Part shown: positions 15,431 to 24,413 of the stretch, piece after piece
How positions within the stretch are numbered: position 1 is the first letter of the stretch
How the letters are laid out: each line of letters begins with the position of its first letter
DNA from: an uncultured Flavobacterium sp.
Lineage (GTDB): Bacteria > Bacteroidota > Bacteroidia > Flavobacteriales > Flavobacteriaceae
Length of the DNA: 29,700 bases
Direction: 5' to 3'
Assembly (NCBI RefSeq): GCF_946481155.1
Contig: NZ_CAMLMK010000024.1
Coordinates: 1 to 29,700, forward strand
The notes under the pieces: model-generated
What the model was told of the DNA's origin: nothing
Databases searched by the model: none
What the model saw: the letters and a program-made list of their open reading frames with translations, nothing else
Program-made: the position numbers and the translations under genes

Positions 15431-16555
15431 TTATCGTAAAGCTTCCTGTACTGATATTTTCTGTCCATTTCTATAGGCAACAATAAACGCCGAAGTATAG
15501 CCTTTTGCCTTAGCTTCCTCCAATAATCGTTTCGACTCCGTATGGTTATTTGTATTTCCGTAGAAGTATTTTATGATTTTACCGTCGCTCTCCATTGAAA
15601 CCCCATCAAGTCCATTAAAATTGCTCGGATGCAGATCCATTTGCTTAGCGCTTGCAGAAATCTGAATTTTAAAAACTACGCCTTTTTCGCCATTAGCCTT
15701 TATTTCCTTCACTTTTGGAGTGTCAACTTTCTGAATAACTTCTGATGTTTTCGGACGTGGAATCTCTATGTATTCTTCTGTTCCGGGCACGAAGTATTCT
15801 TTTTTGTAGTCTAAGATGGCTTTGGCGATCGCTTCAGCAATTTTCTCCTGGCCTTCATCCGAACTTAAAAAGGCGCCTTCTTCTTTATTGGAAACGAAGC
15901 CCATTTCTATAAGTACGCGTGGCATGTAGATTTTTCGCAATACAAGAAAACCCGCTTGTTTTACACCACGGCTTTTTCTGCTCAAACCTTCTTCAAAACC
16001 TTCCTGAACGCCTGCGGCAAGCTCGATGCTCTGATCAAGGTATTCTTCCTGGATAACGGTCATGCCAATAACAGATTCAGGCGAATTTGGATCATAACCG
16101 TCGTATTTGATTTTATAATCTTTCTCCATCGTAACCACCTCATTCTCTTTCTTCGCCACTTCCAAATTGGAAGCATTTCTCGTAACCCCCATTACATACG
16201 TTTCCGTGCCGCTGGCCGCTGTATTTTTATTGGCATTACAGTGAATGGAAACGAAAATATCGGCTTTGGATTTGTTGGCAATATCCGCACGCTCATCCAA
16301 AGGAATGAAAACATCTGTTTTTCGGGTATAGATTACCTGCGAACCGGGATCGGCTTCAAGAATCCTTCCTACTTTTAATACTACGTTTAAGGCATTGTTT
16401 TTCTCAACATAGCCGTGATAAGTTGCGCCAAAGTCATTTCCACCGTGTCCGGCATCAAGAACGACTCTGAATTTTGCATTATTCTGACTGAACACTGTAC
16501 CTCCGCTGAGCACCAGTGCCATTAAAATCACTTTAAAAAAATTATTCATTTTCAT
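15431..16555 (-). CDS. N-acetylmuramoyl-L-alanine amidase (Amidase_3), first of a tandem pair
   Basis: This zinc amidase cuts the bond between MurNAc and the stem peptide of peptidoglycan. The 374 residues include a signal peptide (to about residue 23, VFSQ), an Amidase_3 domain (about 28-245) with probable zinc ligands H37 (DAGHGG), E51 and H105 (SIHCNA), and catalytic E217 in VLIEMGFVSN. A C-terminal segment (about 290-374) beginning VVFKIQISASA and ending AFIVAYRNGQ looks SPOR-like, a fold that binds denuded glycan at the division site. It starts 17 bases downstream of a paralogue and 55 bases before mlaD. A second ATG two codons later (16549) is an alternative start. A role in cell separation or wall turnover is inferred. 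Confidence 0.95.
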   Translation of the reverse strand: MKMNNFFKVILMALVLSGGTVFSQNNAKFRVVLDAGHGGNDFGATYHGYVEKNNALNVVLKVGRILEADPGSQVIYTRKTDVFIPLDERADIANKSKADIFVSIHCNANKNTAASGTETYVMGVTRNASNLEVAKKENEVVTMEKDYKIKYDGYDPNSPESVIGMTVIQEEYLDQSIELAAGVQEGFEEGLSRKSRGVKQAGFLVLRKIYMPRVLIEMGFVSNKEEGAFLSSDEGQEKIAEAIAKAILDYKKEYFVPGTEEYIEIPRPKTSEVIQKVDTPKVKEIKANGEKGVVFKIQISASAKQMDLHPSNFNGLDGVSMESDGKIIKYFYGNTNNHTESKRLLEEAKAKGYTSAFIVAYRNGQKISVQEALR

Positions 16556-16572
16556 ACTCCTTTTTATATTGT

Positions 16573-17637
16573 TTAATTATCGGAAGAAGCCACAATAAAA
16601 GCCGATTTATAACCCTTATTCCTGGCTACCAATAATAATTTCTCACATTCTGAATTGTTATTTACACTCCCATAAAAATATTTATAATATCCTTTTTCAT
16701 AAGTACGCGTAACATTTTTCAATCCTTTAAAATTTGACGGAACGGTGTCTAATTTCTTCTTACTTGTTCCAATCTGCACCTTGTAAACCGCTTTGCTTTC
16801 CTTTGCAGTTTTGTCGTTTAAATTTACAACTTCTTTTGCATTTTCCTCCTGGATCGGGTGGGAATCTGAATCAGAGAAATATTCCTTCTTGAATTGTATA
16901 ATCGATTCCGCTATTGCCTTTGCCAATTCCTGTTTTCCTTTTTTTGAACCCAAATATTGTGCCTCATTTTTGTTTGACAGAAAGCCTAATTCGATTAAGA
17001 CCCCTGGCATACAGGTAGCGTCCAAAACCCACAGCGGCTGCTGATGAACGCCTTTATTCTTTCTGTTTAGCTTATTGCCAAACTTATACTGAATAGAACT
17101 TGCAAAATCTATGCTAGATTTTAATTGCTCTTCCTGCAGTATCTTTAAACCTATTAGTGTTTCCGGGTTGTTGGGATCAAAACCCTTGTAGTTCTTCTTA
17201 TAATTAGCTTCCTGAAAAATAACCGCATTCTCCGTCTTCGCAATTTCTAAATTGGTGGAAGTTCGTGACATACCCATAACTAATGTCAGCGACCCGTAAG
17301 GTTTAGAAGAAGTTGATGAATTACAATGTACGGACACAAATAAATGTGCTTTAGCCTTATTAGCTTTATCAGCTCTTTCGCGCAACTCCACAAACTCATC
17401 TGTTTTTCGCGAATACAGGATATCAATATCGTTATTTTGCTCTAAAATTTCACCGATGCGCAATACAACATCAAGTGCTACATCTTTTTCCTTCAGCCCA
17501 TTTTTTATGGCTCCGAAATCTTTTCCGCCATGACCCGCATCCAAAACCACCTTAAAATTGGATTTAGACTGCGACAGCAGAAAATTAGACGACAACAGTA
17601 TGAATATGTATAAATATAATTTAACTTTATCTGGCAT
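16573..17637 (-). CDS. N-acetylmuramoyl-L-alanine amidase (Amidase_3), second of a tandem pair
   Basis: This is a paralogue of the next gene with the same layout: a signal peptide (to about residue 23, LLSQ), an Amidase_3 domain with H36, E50 and H104 as zinc ligands and E216 (VLIELGFLSN) as catalytic base, and a SPOR-like C-terminus (from YKVQIGTSKK to SAFIVASS). It has 354 residues. The catalytic residues are all kept, so both copies look active. Side by side the two proteins share clear blocks but differ in the linker and in the substrate-facing stretch (LTLVMGMSRTSTN versus ETYVMGVTRNASN), so the duplication is not recent. It is the first gene of the leftward run and lies divergent from lptD, 71 bases away. 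Confidence 0.94.
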   Translation of the reverse strand: MPDKVKLYLYIFILLSSNFLLSQSKSNFKVVLDAGHGGKDFGAIKNGLKEKDVALDVVLRIGEILEQNNDIDILYSRKTDEFVELRERADKANKAKAHLFVSVHCNSSTSSKPYGSLTLVMGMSRTSTNLEIAKTENAVIFQEANYKKNYKGFDPNNPETLIGLKILQEEQLKSSIDFASSIQYKFGNKLNRKNKGVHQQPLWVLDATCMPGVLIELGFLSNKNEAQYLGSKKGKQELAKAIAESIIQFKKEYFSDSDSHPIQEENAKEVVNLNDKTAKESKAVYKVQIGTSKKKLDTVPSNFKGLKNVTRTYEKGYYKYFYGSVNNNSECEKLLLVARNKGYKSAFIVASSDN

Positions 17638-17681
17638 ATAAGAGTTAAAAATTTACAAAGGTTATAATTTTACTAAATGCT

Positions 17682-17711
17682 TACTTTTGACAAAAAATAT
17701 ATGTAAGTTTG
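17682..17711 (+). promoter_or_regulatory. Two candidate -7 boxes at the lptD start
   Basis: TACTTTTG (17682-17689) and TAAGTTTG (17704-17711) both match TANNTTTG exactly. The second overlaps the TTG used as the first possible lptD start codon, so if it is the active box translation must start further in. No good -33 TTG lies at the usual spacing for either. Confidence 0.35.
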
Positions 17712-20429
17712 AACCGTCAAAAACTAAGCCAGATTTTTACAAAAATAGTATTAAAAGCGTTGCATACAAACTTATTTCATATCGTTTTATTATCAATTTT
17801 CCTGACACTTGGAAATTTTGAACTACAAGCTCAGGAAATCACTTCCAAATCTCCCGCAGTTACCTCTGAAAAACAGAAAGATAGCCTAAATATCGCTTTA
17901 AAAAACGTCTTAAAACCAGCGGATTCCATAAAGAACGATACGATTAAGAAAAAGAAGTCAATGCTCGAAGGAATCGTAAAACGAAAGGCTGTGGATTATG
18001 AAAAATTCGATCAGAAGAAAAAGGAGCTTACCTTATACAATCAAGCCGAACTCTACTATAAAGACATTGAGCTAAAAGCCGGAATCATCGTTTTTAATTA
18101 CGAAAAAGATGAAGTATATGCCGGAAGAATAAAAGACAGTATCGGAAACCTATCGCAAAATCCCGTTTTTAAGCAGGGTGAAAATGTGATAGAACCTGAC
18201 TCCATTCGTTTCAATACTAAAACTAAAAAAGCACTGGTCTGGAATTCCAGGACTTCACAGGGTGAATTCAGGGTAAAGGCAGAAGTTACCAAAAGAGAAA
18301 ATGATTCGGTTTACTTTATGCGAAATGCAAGGTTTACCACCTCCGAAAACATTGAAGATCCTGAATATTACTTCCTTGCCCGAAAGATAAAATTCGTTCC
18401 CAAGAAAAAAGTTGTAGCCGGTTTTACAAATATGGTAATCGCAGATGTTCCTACTCCGCTGGGATTACCGTTTGCTTATTTTCCAATGAGTGAAAGAGCT
18501 GTTTCCGGATTTATTATACCTACCTTCGGAGATACACGACAACAGGGTTATTATCTACAAAATGGCGGTTATTATTTTGCGCTGAGCGATTATTATGATT
18601 TAGCTGTTTTAGGGGATTATTATACCAATGGAAGCTACGCCCTTCGTTTTGAAAGTAGTTATGCGAATCGCTATAGATATAACGGACGTGTGAACCTTCG
18701 TTTTGAAAATCAGGTTTTTAGCGAACGTGGCTTTCCAGATTATTCCAAATCAAGGCAATACAACATTCAATGGTCGCATGCTCAGGATGCCAAAGCCAAT
18801 CCGAATTCAAGATTTTCTGCATCGGTCAATTTAGGTAGTAGCCAGTACTTTCGTCAGTCCTTCAACCAGAGTAATATTGGTTCGTCGCTTAACAATAACT
18901 TAAGCTCGTCCATCTCTTATGCAAAAACGTTCCAAACCGTTCCGCAGGTAAATTTCTCCCTGACAGCAACGCATTCTCAAAATACAAATACGGAGCAGAT
19001 TGACATGACTTTGCCAACGCTTCAGGCCAGTGTAGACCGTATTTTTCCGTTTGCACCAAAGAATGCCATAAAAAAAGGCTTCATAAAAAACATCAACTTT
19101 CAATATAGTCTTAGAGGCGAAAACAGAATTCGCACAACAGATTCGCTTTTCTTTAAATCGGAAATGTGGCGTGATGCCAAAAACGGTTTTCAGCATACCA
19201 TCCCTGTCAGCACGAATTTTAAATTGCTGAAATATTTCAGTGTATCGGCCAATACAACTTACAATGAAGTCTGGTACTTTAAAACCATCCAAAAAGAATT
19301 CAGTTCGGAAACCAACAAAGTTGAAAGTATTGAAAATAATGGTTTTGATGCCTATAGAACTTATAATTTTGGCGCTAACATCGGAACGACGATTTATGGT
19401 ACCTTCAAATTCGGTGAGGACAAAAAAATTCAGGCTATTCGTCACGTAATGCGTCCGAATGTATCTTATGGCTATACTCCTAGTTTTGACCGTTATTATG
19501 AAACCTATGCACTTGATGCTACCGGAACAACTTACGCCGATTATACCCGTTTTGAAGGCGGAATTTTCGGAGCGCCCGGAAAGCACTATTCAAATAATAT
19601 AGGAATGTCGTTAAGCAACACTTTTGAAGCGAAAGTACGTGACAAGGACGAAACCAAAACGGAGCCGAAGAAAATAATGCTTTTAAACAACCTTAATTTC
19701 TCCACCAGTTATAATATCGCTGCCGATTCACTAGCCTGGTCGCCAATGAGGGTTTCCGGAGGAACGCAGTTTTTTGATAATAAATTAAACCTGAATTTCG
19801 GTGCCATTTTAGATCCTTATGCGATTGACAACACCGGACGAAGAATTGACACCTATAATATTGATAATGGCGGAAGTCTTTTCCGATTGACTTCTACTAA
19901 TGTTACGATAAACTATTCCCTGTCAAGTACGGATGGCCAGGACAAAGGAAAATCTTCTGACCAGACTGTTTTAAACGGAGGAAGACCGGATGATCTGTTT
20001 GGCCGTGGTACTGATTTAAGTGACCAGCGACAAAGCCTGTTTGACAAAGACGACGATAAGAAAGAAAAGAAAATCGACGAGTTTTACAACTTAAAAATTC
20101 CATGGAACCTAACACTCGCCTACTCGCTGACCTATTCCAACAATAATCGTGAAAATGAAATTGTCGGAAACTCATTAATGATGTCGGGGAATATTGATAT
20201 TACTCCGCGGTGGAAAATGGGATTCTCTTCCGGGTATGATTTTGTCCAAAAGGGTGTTACCTTTACACAACTTCGTTTTGAACGTGATTTATTGAGCTGG
20301 AGAATGAGTTTTAACTGGGTACCAATCGGAACCTACACAAACTGGGGCTTCTTTATCGGAATTAAAGCTTCCGTATTGAGCGACATCAAGTGGGAAAAAC
20401 GTAATGTACCAGACAGACGTTTACGATAA
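17709..20429 (+). CDS. lptD: LptD-like LPS assembly outer-membrane protein
   Basis: The protein has about 906 residues. The frame opens after a TGA at 17688 and has no ATG before residue 79, so translation must begin at TTG 17709 or TTG 17759 (the latter giving LHTNLFHIVLL). Both leave a signal peptide ending near LQAQE. An OstA/LptA-like N-terminal domain (about residues 85-250) precedes a large beta-barrel rich in Tyr, Asn and Ser strands. A charged low-complexity insert (DGQDKGKSSD to KKEKKIDEF) interrupts the barrel region near 19930-20085. LptD delivers LPS to the outer leaflet together with LptE. No cysteine is present, so the disulfide-controlled maturation known from E. coli LptD cannot operate. 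ridA follows by 32 bases. Confidence 0.9.
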   Translation: MNRQKLSQIFTKIVLKALHTNLFHIVLLSIFLTLGNFELQAQEITSKSPAVTSEKQKDSLNIALKNVLKPADSIKNDTIKKKKSMLEGIVKRKAVDYEKFDQKKKELTLYNQAELYYKDIELKAGIIVFNYEKDEVYAGRIKDSIGNLSQNPVFKQGENVIEPDSIRFNTKTKKALVWNSRTSQGEFRVKAEVTKRENDSVYFMRNARFTTSENIEDPEYYFLARKIKFVPKKKVVAGFTNMVIADVPTPLGLPFAYFPMSERAVSGFIIPTFGDTRQQGYYLQNGGYYFALSDYYDLAVLGDYYTNGSYALRFESSYANRYRYNGRVNLRFENQVFSERGFPDYSKSRQYNIQWSHAQDAKANPNSRFSASVNLGSSQYFRQSFNQSNIGSSLNNNLSSSISYAKTFQTVPQVNFSLTATHSQNTNTEQIDMTLPTLQASVDRIFPFAPKNAIKKGFIKNINFQYSLRGENRIRTTDSLFFKSEMWRDAKNGFQHTIPVSTNFKLLKYFSVSANTTYNEVWYFKTIQKEFSSETNKVESIENNGFDAYRTYNFGANIGTTIYGTFKFGEDKKIQAIRHVMRPNVSYGYTPSFDRYYETYALDATGTTYADYTRFEGGIFGAPGKHYSNNIGMSLSNTFEAKVRDKDETKTEPKKIMLLNNLNFSTSYNIAADSLAWSPMRVSGGTQFFDNKLNLNFGAILDPYAIDNTGRRIDTYNIDNGGSLFRLTSTNVTINYSLSSTDGQDKGKSSDQTVLNGGRPDDLFGRGTDLSDQRQSLFDKDDDKKEKKIDEFYNLKIPWNLTLAYSLTYSNNNRENEIVGNSLMMSGNIDITPRWKMGFSSGYDFVQKGVTFTQLRFERDLLSWRMSFNWVPIGTYTNWGFFIGIKASVLSDIKWEKRNVPDRRLR

Positions 20430-20461
20430 TTTATTGAACCAAATTCAGAAAAAAATACAGT

Positions 20462-20842
20462 ATGAAAAAAATAATCTTTACAGAAAAAGCTCCTGCCCCT
20501 ATTGGGCCATACAGTCAGGCTGTCATGGTTGGAAACACCTTGTATACTTCAGGTCAGATTGCCATCAATCCTGAAAATGGTCATTTGATTTTGACCAATG
20601 TTACTGTGGAAACAAAACAGGTAATGGAAAACCTGAAAGCTGTTTTGGAAGCTGCCGGTATGACATTTGAAAACGTAATCAAAACATCCATTTTCTTAAG
20701 TGATATGGACGATTTCGCAAAAGTGAATGAAATGTACGGAAGTTATTTCTCTGAAGAAACTGCACCGGCACGTGAAACAGTTCAGGTGGCTGCTTTGCCA
20801 AAATTCGTCAATGTTGAAATCTCTATGATTGCAGTGCTATAG
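20462..20842 (+). CDS. ridA: RidA-family enamine/imine deaminase
   Basis: RidA hydrolyses reactive 2-aminoacrylate-type enamines and imines released by PLP enzymes. The 126 residues are standard for the family. Visible signatures are APAPIGPYSQA (10-20), LYTSGQIAINP, and the active-site arginine R104 in APARETVQVAALP with E119 near the C-terminus (VNVEISM). It follows lptD by 32 bases on the same strand, and the pair may be co-transcribed. Its 3' end overlaps the end of mgsA on the opposite strand by 20 bases. Cytoplasmic. Confidence 0.96.
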   Translation: MKKIIFTEKAPAPIGPYSQAVMVGNTLYTSGQIAINPENGHLILTNVTVETKQVMENLKAVLEAAGMTFENVIKTSIFLSDMDDFAKVNEMYGSYFSEETAPARETVQVAALPKFVNVEISMIAVL

Positions 20843-21197
20843 CATTCAATAATAATTGTGCCGTTGCCTCATTGGTAGCCAGCGGAACATTATGAACATC
20901 ACACACCCTTATGAGCATATTAATATCCGGCTCATGAGGGTGTTTTTCTAAAGGGTCTTTGAAGAATAACACCATCTGGCATTTCCCTTCTGCCACACGA
21001 GCAGCAATTTGCGCATCGCCGCCTAAGGGTCCGGACAACATTTTCATTACCCTAAAACCCGCATTCTCTGCTTTTTTACCCGTTGTTCCGGTTGCCACCA
21101 AATTAACTTCCTCTGAATTCAGAAAGGTTTTGTTCTGGTTTAGAAACTGGACTAAATCGGCTTTCATGCCATCATGGGCAATTATTGCTATTTCCAT
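20823..21197 (-). CDS. mgsA: Methylglyoxal synthase
   Basis: This enzyme converts dihydroxyacetone phosphate to methylglyoxal and phosphate, a bypass that relieves sugar-phosphate build-up. The 124 residues are shorter than the E. coli enzyme (152) because the terminal extensions are missing. Catalytic residues are in place: H8 (IAHDGMK), the phosphate loop ATGTTG, D61 in GPLGGDAQIA, and H88 and D91 in DPLEKHPHEPDI. It starts one base after the stop of the GlcNAc-kinase-like gene, which suggests a two-gene transcript. Its end overlaps ridA tail to tail. Confidence 0.95.
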   Translation of the reverse strand: MEIAIIAHDGMKADLVQFLNQNKTFLNSEEVNLVATGTTGKKAENAGFRVMKMLSGPLGGDAQIAARVAEGKCQMVLFFKDPLEKHPHEPDINMLIRVCDVHNVPLATNEATAQLLLNAIALQS

Positions 21198-21198
21198 C

Positions 21199-22050
21199 TT
21201 AAACCGTTAGTGAATGATAATGAATTAATCCGTCGATAGGTTTTCTGAAAACATTTCCCAGTTTCAGTCCGTTTTTGGAAAGCACCAATTCCAATTCATC
21301 TTTCAGATAATAAGCAATCGAACCTATGAAATGAACCGGAACTTCTTTGCAGTTTTCGAATTGTGTAATGTAGCAATCGACGAAATTCTGCATGTCATTC
21401 AGGACGATTTTCTTAATGAATTCGTGGTCTTTATGCTGAATCAGGAACTTTGCAAATGTTGCCAGATAAGCATTCGGGTTTGGAACTTTATAGAGATTAT
21501 GCTTAATAGCATCGGCATCAAGATCGTATTCTTTTTCGAAAACTTCTGCTAATTCATTTGGCATTTTATTGAAATAGTAAGCGCGTATTAAATGGCGCCC
21601 GAACTGATTCCCGCTGGCATCATCCATTACTAAATAGCCCAGTGACTGTACCTTCTGGTGCAATTCTTCTCCATCAAAATAGCTGCAATTGGAACCTGTT
21701 CCCAGAATGCAGACAATCGCCTTTTCACCTCTTGGTGTTGTTGCGAAAACGGCTGCGTACGTATCTTCTTTTACTTCCACATGCGCATTGATAAAATATT
21801 CCTGTAGGATTTCGGTCAGATGATTTTTCATCCTATCAGTTCCGCAACCGGCGCCGTAGAAAAAAACTTCTTTTACAATGGCTGCGTTCTGTGCAATGTC
21901 GAACCGGTCATTTATTCGGGTTAGAACTTCTTCTTTGGTTAAAACTTCGGGATTTAAGCCTAAAGTACTTGTGGTGAACTGAATGTTTCCGTTTTCGTCT
22001 AATGCGATCCAATCGGCTTTTGTGGAGCCACTGTCTACTACTAATTTCAT
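21199..22050 (-). CDS. BadF/BadG-family sugar kinase, probable N-acetylglucosamine kinase
   Basis: This is a 283-residue ASKHA-fold ATPase. The phosphate-1 motif DSGSTKADW sits at 6-14, and ILGTGSNCSYF and DDASGNQFGRHLI are the central nucleotide and sugar-binding segments. Bacteroidetes members of this family are usually annotated as GlcNAc kinases, which make GlcNAc-6-phosphate from recycled or imported sugar. That fits the GH3 glucosaminidase and amidases elsewhere in the window but is not proven, since BadF-family kinases also include other substrates. It is followed one base later by mgsA. A weak terminator of gap lies just upstream, so it probably has its own promoter. Confidence 0.87.
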   Translation of the reverse strand: MKLVVDSGSTKADWIALDENGNIQFTTSTLGLNPEVLTKEEVLTRINDRFDIAQNAAIVKEVFFYGAGCGTDRMKNHLTEILQEYFINAHVEVKEDTYAAVFATTPRGEKAIVCILGTGSNCSYFDGEELHQKVQSLGYLVMDDASGNQFGRHLIRAYYFNKMPNELAEVFEKEYDLDADAIKHNLYKVPNPNAYLATFAKFLIQHKDHEFIKKIVLNDMQNFVDCYITQFENCKEVPVHFIGSIAYYLKDELELVLSKNGLKLGNVFRKPIDGLIHYHSLTV

Positions 22051-22062
22051 GTGTGTTGTTTA

Positions 22063-22089
22063 TAAAAAAATCCAGCTTACAACGGGATT
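22063..22089 (-). terminator. Weak terminator downstream of gap
   Basis: On the minus strand AATCC and GGATT form a short stem across an 11-base loop, followed by a run of seven T. The stem is only five base pairs, so termination may be partial. Confidence 0.35.
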
Positions 22090-22108
22090 CAGTAAAAATA
22101 GCATTTTT

Positions 22109-23113
<1,005 letters not shown>

Positions 23114-23191
23114 TTAATTTGCTTTAAGCAGTAGGCAATTAAGCCTTAAACTAATTTACACTGCTATTTATATTATTTTACTATTGTGTTG

Positions 23192-23296
23192 CTTCTTCCT
23201 TCTGCATTCTTCCTTCTGCATTCTTCCTTCTGCATTCTGCCTCCTGCCTTCTGCCTTCTGCCTTCTTCCTTCTGCATTCTGCCTCCTGCCTTCTCC
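23192..23296. repeat. Tandem heptanucleotide array, 15 units
   Basis: The sequence parses without gaps into 15 units of seven bases, mostly CTTCTGC, with variants ATTCTGC, CTCCTGC, CTTCTTC, ATTCTTC and a final CTTCTCC. On the coding (minus) strand it is purine-rich (GCAGAAG type). It ends one base from the pfkA stop codon and fills over half of the pfkA-gap spacer. Seven is not a multiple of three. Confidence 0.95.
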
Positions 23297-23297
23297 T

Positions 23298-24284
23298 CTA
23301 AGTCGACATAATATCAGATACCCTTAATAATTCTTCATCTATTTTGGATTTGCCTTTTACGGCTTGTTCCAATGGCGTTAATTCTATTTTATCGGCCATC
23401 AGCCCTACCATATAATTGGTTTTTCCTTCCAGTAAAGATTCCACTGCTTTTACGCCTAACCGTGATGCTAAAACCCTGTCAAAACAAGATGGCGATCCCC
23501 CACGCTGCATATGACCGAGTACCGATACGCGGACGTCATATTCCGGCAGGTTTTCTTCTACGTAATCCTTTAATTCGAAGACGTTCTTACCTATTTTATC
23601 TCCTTCGGAAACTACCACAATACTTGAAGATTTTCCAGATGCCTTGCTTCGTTCAAGCGATTCTAAAAGGCGGTCAAGCCCTAAATTTTCTTCTGGAATC
23701 AGGATTTCTTCCGCCCCTGCTCCGATCCCTGCATTTAAGGCAATATGACCAGCATCCCGGCCCATCACTTCCACAAAAAATAAGCGATTGTGTGAGTTGG
23801 CTGTGTCCCTGATTTTATCGATAACTTCAACAACTGTGTTCAAAGCAGTATCATAGCCAAGGGTATACATCGTACCGAAAATATCATTGTCGATCGTGCC
23901 CGGAATACCGATGATTGGGAATCCGAATTCTTTATTGAAAACCATACCGCCTGTAAAACTTCCGTCACCGCCAATAATTACCAAAGCATCAATCTCCAGT
24001 TTTTTCAAATGTTCGTGGGCTTTTTTACGGCCTTCCACGGTCATGAATTCTTTTGATCGTGCCGATTTGAGTATGGTACCGCCTTTATTGACAATATTTT
24101 TCACCGCCCTTGGCCCCATTTCAATGATGTCGCCTTCAATCATTCCTTCAAAGCCCCTGTAAATTCCCATACACTGAATGTTATGGTAGGCGCACGTTCT
24201 AACCACGGAGCGGATAGCAGCATTCATTCCGGGAGCATCACCGCCGGAAGTAAGCACACCGATCTTCTTAATACTTACTGACAT
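23298..24284 (-). CDS. pfkA: ATP-dependent 6-phosphofructokinase
   Basis: The 328 residues are typical of bacterial Pfk[14 protein letters not shown] (9-21) binds nucleotide phosphate, GGDGS is at 105-109, and PGTIDNDI (128-135) carries the catalytic aspartate D132. The glycines G108 and G129 at the two selectivity positions point to ATP rather than pyrophosphate as donor. [13 protein letters not shown] and [14 protein letters not shown] are present. It phosphorylates fructose-6-phosphate in glycolysis. The TAG stop lies one base from the heptad array. gap follows, and tamB lies 129 bases upstream on the same strand. Confidence 0.97.
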   Translation of the reverse strand: MSVSIKKIGVLTSGGDAPGMNAAIRSVVRTCAYHNIQCMGIYRGFEGMIEGDIIEMGPRAVKNIVNKGGTILKSARSKEFMTVEGRKKAHEHLKKLEIDALVIIGGDGSFTGGMVFNKEFGFPIIGIPGTIDNDIFGTMYTLGYDTALNTVVEVIDKIRDTANSHNRLFFVEVMGRDAGHIALNAGIGAGAEEILIPEENLGLDRLLESLERSKASGKSSSIVVVSEGDKIGKNVFELKDYVEENLPEYDVRVSVLGHMQRGGSPSCFDRVLASRLGVKAVESLLEGKTNYMVGLMADKIELTPLEQAVKGKSKIDEELLRVSDIMST

Positions 24285-24332
24285 TTATAAATATTTTGTT
24301 TTATTAAATTTAATAAATAAACATACAATACC

Positions 24333-24356
24333 CACAGAATATCCGATTTTTCTGTG
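24333..24356. repeat. Inverted repeat in the tamB-pfkA spacer
   Basis: CACAGAA and TTCTGTG pair perfectly around a ten-base loop, and an alternative stem GATTTT/AAAATC overlaps it. No T-run follows on the minus strand, so it is not a standard terminator. It lies 49-72 bases upstream of the pfkA ATG and could be an operator or a leader structure. Confidence 0.35.
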
Positions 24357-24413
24357 AAAATCAGATTTCGTAGTAGTGTGTTGTAAAATTTAGAAGTGTT
24401 GTTGTTTTGGAAG

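Noticed and set aside
17677..17706. Nine-codon ATG frame just upstream of lptD, in the +1 frame relative to lptD
   Set aside because: It resembles the tamB situation but has no X-XXY-YYZ slip heptamer, and TTG starts in the lptD frame give a full signal peptide, so no frameshift is needed.
18900..19586. A 228-codon minus-strand frame inside lptD
   Set aside because: It lies fully within the lptD barrel coding region and shows no domain or start context; the length follows from codon use of the sense strand.
23160..23276. A 34-codon minus-strand frame inside the heptad array, with AGGAGG four bases before its ATG
   Set aside because: The residues are an artefact of the repeat (Gln, Lys, Glu, Arg, Gly), the frame ends before gap, and this group of bacteria relies little on Shine-Dalgarno sites.
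24333..24356. Terminator for tamB
   Set aside because: The stem is real but is not followed by a T-run on the minus strand, so I list it only as an inverted repeat.
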